Below are positions 33,359 to 42,592 of a stretch of 64,000 nucleotides of DNA, piece by piece. The notes beneath the pieces are model-generated. The model saw nothing but the letters and a program-made list of their open reading frames with translations. It ran no database searches and had not been told where the DNA came from. The first letter of the stretch is position 1; the number at the start of each line of letters is the position of its first letter. The stretch is from Aquilutibacter rugosus (GTDB lineage: Bacteria; Pseudomonadota; Gammaproteobacteria; Xanthomonadales; Xanthomonadaceae), in NCBI RefSeq assembly GCF_036541335.1, contig NZ_JAZHBO010000001.1, positions 1,042,349-1,106,348 of the forward strand, given 5' to 3'. Made by a program: the position numbers and the translations under genes.

Positions 33359-34362
33359 CAGACTACACGGGCGCGCAACAGATCGTGAATGTTCAAGGCG
33401 CCGACGACGCGCTGGTCCTTATCGACAACCAGTAAACCGGAGATTTTATGGGATTCCATCAACTGAGCAGCCTCGGAGGCGAGCGCATCGGAGCGGATGG
33501 TCTTGGGCGAGCGCGTCATCACCCGTTCGATGGGCGTGCTGCGTAGATCGACTGCATCGTCATCGAGCGTGCGGCGCAGGTCGCCGTCGGTAAACAGGCC
33601 TAGCAGACGGTCCTGTGTGTCGACCACGGCTGTCAGGCCCAGGCGTTTGGAGCTGATTTCGACCAGTGCCTCCGACACGGTGGCCGAGGGCAGCACGCGC
33701 GGTACAGCGGCGCCCGAATGCATGACATCGGTAATGTGCAGCAGCAGGCGGCGACCCAGGGCACCGGCGGGGTGCGAGCGCGCAAAGTCGTCGGCGGTAA
33801 AGCCGCGGGCTTCGAGCAGGGTGACGGCTAGCGCATCGCCCATGGCTAAGGCGGCCGTGGTGCTGGCGGTAGGGGCCAGATGCAGCGGGCAGGCCTCCTC
33901 GGGCACGCTGGTGTCCAAATGGACCGTAGCGGCTTGCGCCATCGAGGACGACGGACGCCCGGTCATGGCGATCAGCGGGTTGCCCTGGCGCTTTAGTACC
34001 GGCAGCAGCATCAGGATCTCATCGGACTCGCCCGAATACGACAGAGCCAGTACGACGTCCTGGTCGGTGATCATGCCCAGATCGCCATGACCTGCCTCGG
34101 CGGGGTGAACAAAGAAGGCGGGCGTGCCGGTGCTGGCCAGAGTGGCGGCGATTTTGCGTGCAATATGGCCGGATTTGCCCATACCCAGGCAGACCACGCG
34201 GCCACGGCAGGCCAGGATCAGCCGGCAGGCCTGTTCAAAATCGCCGTTGAGGCGATCGGAATTGGCCTGCAAGCCGCCGATCTCAATCGCGAAGACGCGC
34301 CGAGCGGTGGCCAGCAAATCCGGTGCATTCGATGCCATTGCGGCGTCCGCAAGCTTGGCCAT
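33358..34362 (-). CDS. kdsD: D-arabinose 5-phosphate isomerase
   Basis: Makes arabinose 5-phosphate for Kdo synthesis. 334 residues: an N-terminal SIS domain (LGMGKSGHIARKIAATLAS, FFVHPAEAGHGDLG, ALSYSGESDEI) followed by two CBS domains (VSEALVEISSKRLGLTAVVD and the C-terminal MESHKISGLLVVDKDQRVVG). First gene of the kdsD-kdsC-lptC-lptA-lptB run. A minus-strand promoter precedes it (34402-34431). Confidence 0.97.
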   Translation of the reverse strand: MAKLADAAMASNAPDLLATARRVFAIEIGGLQANSDRLNGDFEQACRLILACRGRVVCLGMGKSGHIARKIAATLASTGTPAFFVHPAEAGHGDLGMITDQDVVLALSYSGESDEILMLLPVLKRQGNPLIAMTGRPSSSMAQAATVHLDTSVPEEACPLHLAPTASTTAALAMGDALAVTLLEARGFTADDFARSHPAGALGRRLLLHITDVMHSGAAVPRVLPSATVSEALVEISSKRLGLTAVVDTQDRLLGLFTDGDLRRTLDDDAVDLRSTPIERVMTRSPKTIRSDALASEAAQLMESHKISGLLVVDKDQRVVGALNIHDLLRARVV

Positions 34363-34401
34363 TCGGCGAAAGCGTCCTTTTTGGGCTAATCTAATCCGTT
34401 C

Positions 34402-34431
34402 ATTCTACGAAGTTTTAGGCCATTACGTGAA
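34402..34431 (-). promoter_or_regulatory. Predicted sigma70 promoter for kdsD
   Basis: Minus-strand -35 TTCACG (34431-34426), 18-bp spacer, -10 TAGAAT (34407-34402). The -35 overlaps the GTG start of bolA on the plus strand. Confidence 0.45.
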
Positions 34432-34666
34432 TCCAGCGGAAATCAAGTCCCTGATCGAAACCGGACTGCCGTCCGCCCGGGCCACGGTCAGCGGCGATGA
34501 CGGGGTCCACTTTGAGGCCACAGTCATCTGTGATGCCTTTCAGGGCAAATTGCCACTGACACGTCACCGCATGGTCTACGCTACGTTGGGAACGCGAATG
34601 GGCAACGAGATTCATGCGCTGGCCCTAAAGACGCTGACTCCCGCAGAGGCCGGCGAAGCCGCCTGA
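34427..34666 (+). CDS. BolA family protein, IbaG/YrbA type
   Basis: 79 residues from a GTG start; NPAEIKSLIETGLP at the N-terminus, EATVICDAF, then TRHRMVYATLGTRMGNEIHALALKTLT (cited as RHRMVYATLGTRMGNEIHAL). The second part carries the conserved BolA RH(R/Q)-VY-x-L-G and the His-containing metal/glutaredoxin-binding region. IbaG-type proteins bind Fe-S cluster glutaredoxins. It is 32 bp upstream of murA and co-oriented, the common bolA-murA arrangement. Confidence 0.92.
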   Translation: MNPAEIKSLIETGLPSARATVSGDDGVHFEATVICDAFQGKLPLTRHRMVYATLGTRMGNEIHALALKTLTPAEAGEAA

Positions 34667-34698
34667 TTTTCCCCCATTCCGGGCAAGGATATCCCTAC

Positions 34699-35982
34699 AT
34701 GCAAAAGATTCTGGTCACCGGCAACGGTCCTCTCCACGGCGAAGTGCTGATCTCCGGCGCCAAAAACGCCGTCCTGCCGATTTTGTGCGCCACCTTGCTG
34801 ACCGACGAACCGGTCACACTTCGCAACGTGCCGAACCTGCACGACGTCAAGACCACCAAGAAAGTACTCGAAGGTCTCGGCGCTACCGTCAGCTATGACC
34901 CCGAGCGGTTTGGCAGCGGCCCTGACAGCGAGGTGACGGTCAACGCTTCGACAGTCAATTCGCATGTGGCACCGTACGAGCTGGTCAAGACCATGCGCGC
35001 CTCCGTGCTGGTGCTGGGGCCGTTGCTGGCCCGTTACGGTCAGGCCGAAGTGTCTCTGCCGGGCGGTTGCGCAATCGGCTCGCGGCCGGTTGATCTGCAC
35101 ATCAAGGCTATGCAGTCATTGGGTGCCGATGTGACCGTGGAGCACGGCTTTATCAAGGCCAAGACCCGCGGTGATCGCCTGAAGGGTGCGCATCACACGT
35201 TTGAAATCGTTTCGGTCGGCGCCACGGAAAACGCGTTAATGGCCGCCGTACTGGCCGAAGGCACCACGGTGCTCGATAACTCCGCGATGGAACCGGAAAT
35301 TGTCGATCTGGCCGACTGCCTGATTGCTATGGGAGCCAACATTTTTGGCCACGGCACGCCGCGCATTGAAATTCACGGTGTCGAGCGATTGCACGCCGCC
35401 ACGCACGATGTGGTCGCCGATCGCATTGAATGCGGCACCTTTCTGGTTGCGGCGGCCATGAGCCGCGGCTCGATTACCACGGTCAACTCGCGTCCGGAAA
35501 CGATGGATGCAGTGCTGGATAAATTGCGTGAAGCCGGCGCAGAGGTCACCGTTGACGGCGATCGCATCCATCTGGATATGCGCGGCAAGCGTCCTAAGGC
35601 AGTGGACATCACCACCGCACCGCATCCGGCATTCCCGACTGACATGCAGGCCCAGTTCATGGCGTTGAACTGCATCGCAGAAGGTGCCGGCGTGATCCGC
35701 GAGAACATCTTTGAAAACCGCTTCATGCATGTCAGCGAACTGCAGCGCCTGGGCGCTGACATTCGTGTAGATGGCCATACGGCCATCGTGCGCGGGGTGG
35801 AGCAGCTCAGCGCTGCACCGGTCATGGCAACGGACCTGCGCGCCTCGGCGTCGCTGATTCTGGCCGGTCTGGTGGCCGACGGCGATACGCTCGTCGACCG
35901 TATTTATCACCTGGACCGCGGCTACGAAAACATCGAAGCCAAGCTGTCAGGACTGGGCGCTACGATCCGCCGAGTCGACTGA
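34699..35982 (+). CDS. murA: UDP-N-acetylglucosamine 1-carboxyvinyltransferase
   Basis: First committed step of peptidoglycan synthesis. 427 residues. Lys22 in SGAKNAVLPILCATLL contacts substrate; the catalytic loop PGGCAIGSRPVDLHI contains Cys124, the cysteine alkylated by fosfomycin. SSVSVGATENALMAAVLAEG-type segment is present as VSVGATENALMAAV. It ends 15 bp before the 3' end of a convergent DUF3108 gene. Confidence 0.98.
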   Translation: MQKILVTGNGPLHGEVLISGAKNAVLPILCATLLTDEPVTLRNVPNLHDVKTTKKVLEGLGATVSYDPERFGSGPDSEVTVNASTVNSHVAPYELVKTMRASVLVLGPLLARYGQAEVSLPGGCAIGSRPVDLHIKAMQSLGADVTVEHGFIKAKTRGDRLKGAHHTFEIVSVGATENALMAAVLAEGTTVLDNSAMEPEIVDLADCLIAMGANIFGHGTPRIEIHGVERLHAATHDVVADRIECGTFLVAAAMSRGSITTVNSRPETMDAVLDKLREAGAEVTVDGDRIHLDMRGKRPKAVDITTAPHPAFPTDMQAQFMALNCIAEGAGVIRENIFENRFMHVSELQRLGADIRVDGHTAIVRGVEQLSAAPVMATDLRASASLILAGLVADGDTLVDRIYHLDRGYENIEAKLSGLGATIRRVD

Positions 35983-35997
35983 CAGCGGGAGCGAAAC

Positions 35998-36681
35998 TCA
36001 GTTGACCGAAGACAGGGTGAGCGTCAGCTTGCCCATGTCGATCGCCTTGACGATCTTGACCGGCACCGAATAACCGGGTGCGGCCCAAACCGTAAGCGAC
36101 TTGGTGCCGCTGCCAACCAGTTTGGTGGCAGTCACCGTCTTGCCGCCAATGGTGACCGTTTCCTTGCCGGCAGGAGTAAAGCGCAAGGTCGAGGCCTTGC
36201 CGTTTTCTAGCATGCGATAGGTCAAAGGGCGGCCTTCCGCGAAGTCACGCACGATGGCGAGATTCAGCAGCAGGGCATCCATGTCGCCGGCTTGCATCCG
36301 CGCCGGTCCCTTTTTCTCAGGCGACAGATCGTCACCGTCCCAACGGGCCACGCCACCGTTCCAGTCGTAGTTGGCTTTGACGTCGGACTTTTTGCCCATG
36401 AACTTGTTCGAGTCGGTGCTGCTAAGCGGCCGCAGCGTGCCGTGCGCTTCGTCGAACACGGTGACCTGCGAAGTGAACCCGAGCGCGTTGGATACACTCA
36501 GCGTGGACTTGTATTTGTTGCCACCCATAGCACTCACCGAAATCCTACCGGTGGCACTCATGCCCATATAGTTGGCTTTGTAGTTGGCATTCACCGTTGA
36601 TACGGCGGCCACTGCAGGCGCGGCGATCAGCGTGGCGGCCAAACCGGCCATCAGGGTCAGGGATTTGAGGTTGCGCGTCAT
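35998..36681 (-). CDS. DUF3108 family exported protein (second of two)
   Basis: 227 residues with a signal peptide (MTRNLKSLTLMAGLAATL, cleavage after AVA). The rest is DUF3108-like: a repeated beta-rich pattern with YKANYMGMSATGRI, DWNGGVARWDGDD and LLNLAIVRDFAEGRPLTYRML, the latter close to LLINLAVVRDARPGAALSYRF in the neighbour. The family is periplasmic and of unknown function. The start overlaps the upstream DUF3108 gene by 4 bp. Confidence 0.88.
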   Translation of the reverse strand: MTRNLKSLTLMAGLAATLIAAPAVAAVSTVNANYKANYMGMSATGRISVSAMGGNKYKSTLSVSNALGFTSQVTVFDEAHGTLRPLSSTDSNKFMGKKSDVKANYDWNGGVARWDGDDLSPEKKGPARMQAGDMDALLLNLAIVRDFAEGRPLTYRMLENGKASTLRFTPAGKETVTIGGKTVTATKLVGSGTKSLTVWAAPGYSVPVKIVKAIDMGKLTLTLSSVN

Positions 36682-37472
36682 GGCGTCGCTCCTTTTTGAT
36701 ACTCAAGCAATTGTAGGTCGTACATGTCTTTGCCGTCTTCACGCTGCAGCATGCGGATCGGCGTGTCACCGCCCGGCACTACCCACAGCACGGTTTCGTC
36801 ACTGGTGTGACCGGCATCGGTGCGGGTAACGCGGTAGGTCTGATATTCAAGGCCATTTACTGTGATCACCTCGGGAGCCGAAGCGACGCGGTACCGGTGG
36901 TTGCGGACACGGCCTTCGTCCACGAAGCGATAGCTCAAGGCGGCACCCGGTCGCGCATCGCGGACGACGGCAAGATTGATCAGCAGGCCGTTGAGATCGC
37001 CGTCCTGGAGCGCGACCGGACGACGGCGTGCCTCTTTGACGTCACCGCTCCACTTGGCGGTGCGTGCCGTCCAGTCATAGATGCCCACGGCTTGCTTGCT
37101 GCCGAACAGACTGGCGCGTCGCGTAGTAGCCTGCGAAATCGGCCGGAACCGTTCGCCCACCAGGTCAAATACGGAGCTGCTGTCGATATGGATGCCGACC
37201 AGCGACATGACGCCGGTTCCGCGCATGCGCAGATCGGCCTGCCAGCGGTTACCTTGGGTAGGATGCACTTGCAGGGTGGCCTGACCCAAACTGACGCCAC
37301 CGCGCACCACTTTGTACTGCGCCACGAACGGCGTCAGCGCATGGCCTTGCGGGGCCACGGCCGAGACATCGGCGGTGGTCTGCGTTGGCAGGGCGACCTG
37401 GGATTGCGCGATGGCGGCCGCAGGCAGCGCCAGTACCGCCAGCGATAAAGCAATTCGCAAGGTGTTGCGCAT
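36678..37472 (-). CDS. DUF3108 family exported protein (first of two)
   Basis: 264 residues from the ATG at 37472, with a signal peptide ending AIA-QSQ. Mature features: YKVVRGGVSLGQATLQV, the DWTARTAKWSGD motif (parallel to DWNGGVARWDGD in the paralogue), and a C-terminal VLWVVPGGDTPIRMLQRE. Function unknown. It sits 19 bp after purN. In E. coli-like and other proteobacteria a DUF3108 gene often follows purN. Confidence 0.88.
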   Translation of the reverse strand: MRNTLRIALSLAVLALPAAAIAQSQVALPTQTTADVSAVAPQGHALTPFVAQYKVVRGGVSLGQATLQVHPTQGNRWQADLRMRGTGVMSLVGIHIDSSSVFDLVGERFRPISQATTRRASLFGSKQAVGIYDWTARTAKWSGDVKEARRRPVALQDGDLNGLLINLAVVRDARPGAALSYRFVDEGRVRNHRYRVASAPEVITVNGLEYQTYRVTRTDAGHTSDETVLWVVPGGDTPIRMLQREDGKDMYDLQLLEYQKGATP

Positions 37473-37491
37473 GGTGTTACTCCGGCTGCCT

Positions 37492-38175
37492 TTAAAAAGG
37501 GGCGAGTGGGGAATCCGAGTCGTATTCATAGTCAAGTGGACATTCCAGCACGCGCTCCCTGTATAGCAGCTGTGGCGCGGCATATCGGAAGTATCCTCTT
37601 TGCCATTCGTTCAGGCACGCAATCAGCAAAGGGTGCTCTACACGCAGGACTCTTGCGGCCAACGACTCCTCGGTATCGTCACTGTCAATGCAGATACGCG
37701 CCTGTGCCAGCACCGGTCCGCCATCGAGTTCGGCCGTGACCAGATGCACGCTGGCACCATGTTCCGAATCGCCACTTGCCAGCGCCTGCCGATGTGTGCG
37801 CAGGCCTTTGTGTCTAGGCAGCAAGGACGGATGAATGTTGATCATGCGGCCCGCGTGCGCTTCGACCACAGCCGGAGAGAGAATGCGCATGAATCCGGCG
37901 CAGACAATCAGATCGGGCTCACACTCGTCTACCCGGGCAAACAATGCCGTGTCGAAGGCACTGCGGTCGGCATACGCCAGCGGGTCAACATACTGCGCCG
38001 GGATGGCCCGTTCATGCGCGAGGCGTAGTGCATTGGCGTTGGGCTTGTCGCTGAACACGCCGACCACTTGCGCGTGCAGGCGATCCTGTTCGATGGCATC
38101 GAGAATGGCCTGCAGGTTGCTACCGCGCCCGGACGCCAGGACGGCTAAGCGCAGCGGAGCAGTGCGAGCCGTCAT
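37492..38175 (-). CDS. purN: Phosphoribosylglycinamide formyltransferase
   Basis: Formylates GAR with 10-formyl-THF in purine synthesis. 227 residues from the ATG at 38175. Motifs: LAVLASGRGSNLQAI, YVDPLAYADRSAFD, LIVCAGFMRILSPAVVEAH, NIHPSLLPRHKGLRTHRQAL (the conserved NIHPSLLP and H...G region) and GASVHLVTAELDGGPVLAQ. Ten bp separate it from the purM stop. Slightly longer C-terminus than E. coli PurN (212). Confidence 0.97.
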   Translation of the reverse strand: MTARTAPLRLAVLASGRGSNLQAILDAIEQDRLHAQVVGVFSDKPNANALRLAHERAIPAQYVDPLAYADRSAFDTALFARVDECEPDLIVCAGFMRILSPAVVEAHAGRMINIHPSLLPRHKGLRTHRQALASGDSEHGASVHLVTAELDGGPVLAQARICIDSDDTEESLAARVLRVEHPLLIACLNEWQRGYFRYAAPQLLYRERVLECPLDYEYDSDSPLAPF

Positions 38176-38185
38176 CTGCCGGATC

Positions 38186-39262
38186 TCAGCGGTAAACGAC
38201 GCGGTCGTGCAGATCCGTTGCAGCGTTGTCGGTGACGACACCAACCCGACGCGGTTCCAACACCTGATCGCTGCACCACTGTTCAACGGCGGCTGCCTGT
38301 TCCGGTTTGACGATCAGGACGAAGCCAACGCCGCAATTGAAGGTGCGCCACATTTCAGCGTCCTGCACTTGGCCCTGTTCCTGCAGCCAGGCAAAGACCG
38401 GCGGCAGAGTTAGCGAAGCCTTGGACAACTCCAGGCCGAGGCCATCGGGGACCACGCGGATGATGTTTTCGGTCAGGCCACCACCGGTGACATGCGCCAT
38501 GGCGTGAATATCGCCTTGGCCATCTTCGTCACGATTGAACTGCTGCAAAGCGGCCAGAATCGGCTTGACGTACAGACGCGTCGGTTCCATCAGCGCGTCG
38601 AGCACCTTGCGGCCATCGGACAGGGTCGATTCGGCAGTGACACCGGCGCGATCTACAATGCGACGAATCAGCGAGTATCCGTTCGAATGCGGGCCACTTG
38701 ATGCCAGGCCAATCAGCACATCGCCCTGTTGGACGCGCGAGCCATCAAGGATGCGGGATTTTTCGACGGCACTGACGCAGAAGCCGGCCAGGTCGTATTC
38801 GCCCGGGGCATACATGTCGGGCATTTCGGCCGTCTCACCACCGATCAGGGCGCAACCGGACCGGATGCAGCCTTCGGCAATGCCGCCAACCACTGCGGCG
38901 GCGGTATCGACATCGAGCTTGCCGGTGGCAAAGTAATCGAGAAAGAACAGGGGTTCGGCGCCTTGGACCAGCACATCGTTGACGCACATGGCCACCAGGT
39001 CAATCCCGATGGTGTCATGGCGGTTCAGCTGATGCGCCAGTTTCAGTTTGGTGCCCACGCCGTCGGTGCCGGAGACCAGAACCGGCTCGCGGTATTTGCC
39101 GCTCAGATCGAACATGGCGCCAAAACCACCGAGTCCGCCCATGACTTCGGGACGGAAACTCCGCTTAACTAAGGGTTTGATCCGCTCGACCAGGGCATTG
39201 CCTGCATCAATGTCCACGCCGGCATCCTTGTACGTCATAGAGGTGGAATCGGTCGGGCTCAC
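38186..39262 (-). CDS. purM: Phosphoribosylformylglycinamidine cyclo-ligase
   Basis: AIR synthetase, fifth step of purine synthesis. About 358 residues with a GTG at 39262; an ATG eight codons later (39238, MTYKDAGVDIDAGN) is an alternative start. Motifs: SYKDAGVDIDAGN-like TYKDAGVDIDAGN, GTDGVGTKLKLA, CVNDVLVQGAEPLFFLDYFA (cited as CVNDVLVQGAEPLFF), GGETAEMPDMYAPGEYDLAG (cited as GGETAEMPDMY). A TGCTAAAAT extended -10 lies 30 bp upstream. First gene of the purM-purN-DUF3108 pair. Confidence 0.97.
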   Translation of the reverse strand: MSPTDSTSMTYKDAGVDIDAGNALVERIKPLVKRSFRPEVMGGLGGFGAMFDLSGKYREPVLVSGTDGVGTKLKLAHQLNRHDTIGIDLVAMCVNDVLVQGAEPLFFLDYFATGKLDVDTAAAVVGGIAEGCIRSGCALIGGETAEMPDMYAPGEYDLAGFCVSAVEKSRILDGSRVQQGDVLIGLASSGPHSNGYSLIRRIVDRAGVTAESTLSDGRKVLDALMEPTRLYVKPILAALQQFNRDEDGQGDIHAMAHVTGGGLTENIIRVVPDGLGLELSKASLTLPPVFAWLQEQGQVQDAEMWRTFNCGVGFVLIVKPEQAAAVEQWCSDQVLEPRRVGVVTDNAATDLHDRVVYR

Positions 39263-39291
39263 GGGCAGTCACGGCGGTAGGAGGGGCCTTC

Positions 39292-39300
39292 ATTTTAGCA
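39292..39300 (-). promoter_or_regulatory. Extended -10 promoter element before purM
   Basis: Minus-strand TG-C-TAAAAT (39300-39292), about 30 bp before the purM start. No clear -35; extended -10 promoters tolerate this. No PurR-like operator was identified. Confidence 0.4.
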
Positions 39301-39388
39301 ATGACCTGCTGCGCAGGGGTGCTACAGGTGACGGCTTGCGCCGTTTTGGGGCATCATTTGCAGAGAACTGCCAACTATTCGGCCCTTG

Positions 39389-40699
39389 ATGCACATTCCA
39401 AATCTCCGTTTCCGTTCCTTGCGCGGCCTGCTGCTGGGCGTAGTGCTGTCGGTACTGCCGCTCCTTGCCGCAGCCGCCGATCCGCTGTACACCGCCGAAG
39501 TGCGCGTTAAGAGTCAAAGCCCCGGCGACACGCTCAATGGCACGGCGCGTGCGCTGCTGCAGGTGCTGGAACGCGTTTCCGGCGACCCGGGCGTCAAGTC
39601 GCGACCGTACCTGGGTCCGGAGCTCAAGCAGGCACGTTCGTTGGTCAAGAGCAGTGATTTTGTCCAGAAAGAGGGACTGAACGCGGCGGGGATTCCTTCG
39701 TTCGGTACCAACATGATTGTGGAGTTCTATCCCGATCGGGTGCGCGCGCTGGCTAAACGGGTAGGGCTGCAAATCTGGCCGGAGCCGCGGCAGCAACCGC
39801 TAGCCTGGCTGGTGGTTGATGACGGCAAAAAGAGCCCGCGACTGGTCAGCTATCGCGAGCGCAGTGCAGCGCATGCCTTGCTTGATCGCGGACTGTATCG
39901 CGGCATTCGGATTGTGCTGCCCAAGGGCAATGCCGCAGAAAAGGTTCTGACCGGCGCCATTTTGCGCAAGGATTGGCGTGCGGTCTCCGCGGCGTCAGCG
40001 GCTTATGTCGGTGACACGCAACTGATCGGCGTCATGCGTCGCAGCGGCGATGGCTGGAAGGCCGATTGGACCTTCATGGATCGCGGGACCAAGTTGCGCG
40101 AGTGGTCGAGCGAGGGTACGGATCCGTTCGAGGTGATGGCTGATGGTGGCAACGGTTCTGCCGATGCGCTAATTCGCCGTTATGCGATTGCAGGTCGTCC
40201 GCCGGAACCGCCACCGTTGACCGAAGAGCAGCTTGCCGAGATGGAAGCCGAAAAGGCGCGCCTAGGTGCAGAAGATCAGCAAACCGAAACGGCTGCAGCC
40301 GCGCCCGGCGTCAGCGTTGTACGCGAGTCGTTCACAGGCATTCAAAACAGTGCCGATTACTCGGTGCTGATGGGTAAACTGAACGCTATTGATGGAGTGA
40401 AGTCGGTGATGACGGTAGCCACTACGCCCGCTGGCGTGACGGTTGAGATCACCTATCAGGGCGATCCGTCGGCGCTGCGCGCAGCCATCGCGTTGCAGGG
40501 CCTGCAAAGCGGTGCGACCCGCGTCATGCAGCAACCGGCGGCGCGGGTGCCACCGGCTTCGAGTGATAGCAAACCGGCTGACACGAAACCTGTCGAGTCG
40601 AAATCGGCAACACCCGCAGCAGGGACCAAGGGCGCCAGCGGCGGTACACCTGCCCCGACCGAAACTAAACCACCGGCCAATACCGGCCAAGAATTCTAA
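39389..40699 (+). CDS. DUF2066 domain-containing exported protein
   Basis: 436 residues from the ATG at 39389. Signal peptide: RGLLLGVVLSVLPLLAAA, cleavage before ADPLY. The DUF2066 domain covers about residues 30-250 (YTAEVRVKSQSPGDTLNGTARALL, cited as YTAEVRVKSQSP; LAWLVVDDGKKSPRLV). A long Pro/Glu/Lys-rich and Thr-rich C-terminus (PPASSDSKPADTKP, PAPTETKPPANT) looks disordered. Function unknown. Five bp before the AI-2E family transporter gene; same gene order (purM diverging from DUF2066-perM-hda) is seen in relatives. Confidence 0.9.
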   Translation: MHIPNLRFRSLRGLLLGVVLSVLPLLAAAADPLYTAEVRVKSQSPGDTLNGTARALLQVLERVSGDPGVKSRPYLGPELKQARSLVKSSDFVQKEGLNAAGIPSFGTNMIVEFYPDRVRALAKRVGLQIWPEPRQQPLAWLVVDDGKKSPRLVSYRERSAAHALLDRGLYRGIRIVLPKGNAAEKVLTGAILRKDWRAVSAASAAYVGDTQLIGVMRRSGDGWKADWTFMDRGTKLREWSSEGTDPFEVMADGGNGSADALIRRYAIAGRPPEPPPLTEEQLAEMEAEKARLGAEDQQTETAAAAPGVSVVRESFTGIQNSADYSVLMGKLNAIDGVKSVMTVATTPAGVTVEITYQGDPSALRAAIALQGLQSGATRVMQQPAARVPPASSDSKPADTKPVESKSATPAAGTKGASGGTPAPTETKPPANTGQEF

Positions 40700-40704
40700 C
40701 GACC

Positions 40705-41880
40705 ATGCCATCACCCCACGCCCGCAATTCGCTGGCCATCATTGCGCAGTTTCTGCAACGTCTGCAGTGGGTGGCAATTGCGGTCGCCATTCTGACGCTG
40801 CTGTATCTGCTCTCGCCGATTCTGGTGCCGTTTATCGTCGCCGCCATGCTCGGCTGGCTCGGCGATCCGGTGGTTGACTGGCTCGAAGCCAAGGGCCGCA
40901 CACGCAATCAGGGCGTCACGATCGTGACGCTGGTGATGTGCTTCCTGGCGCTGTTCCTGGTGCTGCTGCTGTTGCCCATGCTGCAGCGGCAGGTTGTCTA
41001 TCTGATCGATGCACTGCCCACCTACAAAGCCTGGTTCGACAAGACCTTGCTGCCATGGATAGATGCCAAGACGGGTTTGCGGCTCCGTTCGACCCTTGAT
41101 ATGGATCATCTGATCGAAATGCTGCGTCAGCATTGGTCGACCGCCGGTTCATTTGCGGGTACCGTACTGCAGTATGTGACTACCTCGGGTTTTGCCGTTG
41201 CGATGATGGTCGGCAACCTTGTGCTGATTCCGATTCTGACCTTCTTTTACCTGCGCGACTGGGATTTACTCGTCACCAAGATCGCATCACTGGTGCCGCG
41301 CGAACATATTGAAACCGTAGACCGTCTGGCGCGCGAATCGTCGGCCGTGCTGAGCGGCTTTTTGCGCGGACAGTTCCTGGTGATGGCGATTCTGGGGGTG
41401 CTGTACGGTGCAGGGCTGTGGATGGCCGGCATCAGTCTGGGTCTTCTGATCGGCATCATTGCCGGACTGGCCACCTTTGTACCGTATCTCGGTCCGACTA
41501 GCGGCATCATTCTGGGCGTCCTGGCGGCGTTGGTGCAGTACGGTGATGTCCAGCATGTGATGTATGTGCTGATCGTGTTCGGTATCGGGCAAGTGATCGA
41601 AAGCTATTTCCTGACGCCGCGCCTGGTCGGTGACCGCATCGGTCTGTCCCAAGTGGCGGTCATTTTTGCCGTGCTGGCAGGTGGTCAACTGTTCGGATTT
41701 GTCGGCATGCTGCTGGCGCTGCCGGTTGCTGCCGTTGCCAACGTGCTGCTGCGCTATGCGCACGAGCGCTACGTACAGAGCGATCTGTACCGCGGCGAGG
41801 ACGAGGCCGAGACCTCCATCGTCCTGGCCAATCCGCACGCGTTGTCCGAGGTCATCCGTAACGAGTCTGATGTCGGATAA
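40705..41880 (+). CDS. AI-2E/PerM family transporter
   Basis: 391 residues with about eight hydrophobic helices. Family landmarks: ILVPFIVAAMLGWLGDPVVDWLE, LIPILTFFYLRDWD, and GLATFVPYLGPTSGIILGVLAAL (cited as FVPYLGPTSGIILG), then GQVIESYFLTPRLVGDRIGL. Members include PerM and TqsA; substrates are rarely known, and quorum-signal transport should not be assumed. Its 3' end overlaps hda by 11 bp. Confidence 0.92.
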   Translation: MPSPHARNSLAIIAQFLQRLQWVAIAVAILTLLYLLSPILVPFIVAAMLGWLGDPVVDWLEAKGRTRNQGVTIVTLVMCFLALFLVLLLLPMLQRQVVYLIDALPTYKAWFDKTLLPWIDAKTGLRLRSTLDMDHLIEMLRQHWSTAGSFAGTVLQYVTTSGFAVAMMVGNLVLIPILTFFYLRDWDLLVTKIASLVPREHIETVDRLARESSAVLSGFLRGQFLVMAILGVLYGAGLWMAGISLGLLIGIIAGLATFVPYLGPTSGIILGVLAALVQYGDVQHVMYVLIVFGIGQVIESYFLTPRLVGDRIGLSQVAVIFAVLAGGQLFGFVGMLLALPVAAVANVLLRYAHERYVQSDLYRGEDEAETSIVLANPHALSEVIRNESDVG

Positions 41881-42586
41881 GTCTCCGGGCGTTGCGGCCC
41901 AGATCCCTCTGAATTTGCGTTTCCAGCCGGAGCAGCGCTTTGCGACGTTCGTGACGCCGACCGGCGCAACGGCGTTGGCGGTGGTGCAGGACGCATTAGT
42001 GCAACCGACGGTCTGTCTGCTGCAGGGCGCGGCCGATACCGGCAAGACGCATCTGCTGTTGGCGGCCTGTCACGGTGCGCGGCAGCTATCCAAGCGCGTC
42101 GCATACGTCGCGCTCAATGCGGTCGGCGGTCACGCGGAACATGCTCTGGCTGCGGCAGAAGACGCGCAACTCATCGCGATCGACGAGTTAGGAAGTCTGG
42201 CCGATGACTCGAACGGACAGGTCGCGCTGTTTCATCTGTTGAATCATGCGCGTGCACGCGGCGCCAGTGTGCTGCTGGCGTCTCAACGATCACCGGCCGA
42301 GTTGGGAATCGGCTTGCCGGATCTGGTGTCGCGCCTCAATGCGGCCGTGCGCGTGCCCTTGCAGATGCTGGGCGATGAGGGCCGCCGCGAAGTCTTACGT
42401 CTACGTGCTCAGTCGCAAGGCCTTGAGTTCGATGAGGCCGCATTGGATTGGCTGCTGACCCGCGCAGATCGCCGTTTAACAGTGCTGATGGGGCTGTGGC
42501 GACAACTCGATCACGCTTCGTCCGTGCACAAGAAGAAGTTAACCCTGCCGTTTGTGCGCGAAACGATTGGCGATCAGCTGCGCTAA
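41870..42586 (+). CDS. hda: DnaA regulatory inactivator Hda
   Basis: 238 residues from the ATG that overlaps the transporter gene. AAA+ protein that, with the DNA-loaded sliding clamp, promotes hydrolysis of DnaA-ATP. QIPLNLRF at residues 11-18 is the N-terminal clamp-binding motif. Walker A GAADTGKT (53-60) and IDELGS as Walker B are present. The C-terminal lid includes RRLTVLMGLWRQLDHAS (partly cited). Weaker conservation than E. coli Hda, but the order perM-hda supports it. Confidence 0.93.
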   Translation: MSDKSPGVAAQIPLNLRFQPEQRFATFVTPTGATALAVVQDALVQPTVCLLQGAADTGKTHLLLAACHGARQLSKRVAYVALNAVGGHAEHALAAAEDAQLIAIDELGSLADDSNGQVALFHLLNHARARGASVLLASQRSPAELGIGLPDLVSRLNAAVRVPLQMLGDEGRREVLRLRAQSQGLEFDEAALDWLLTRADRRLTVLMGLWRQLDHASSVHKKKLTLPFVRETIGDQLR

Positions 42587-42592
42587 GGCGTT

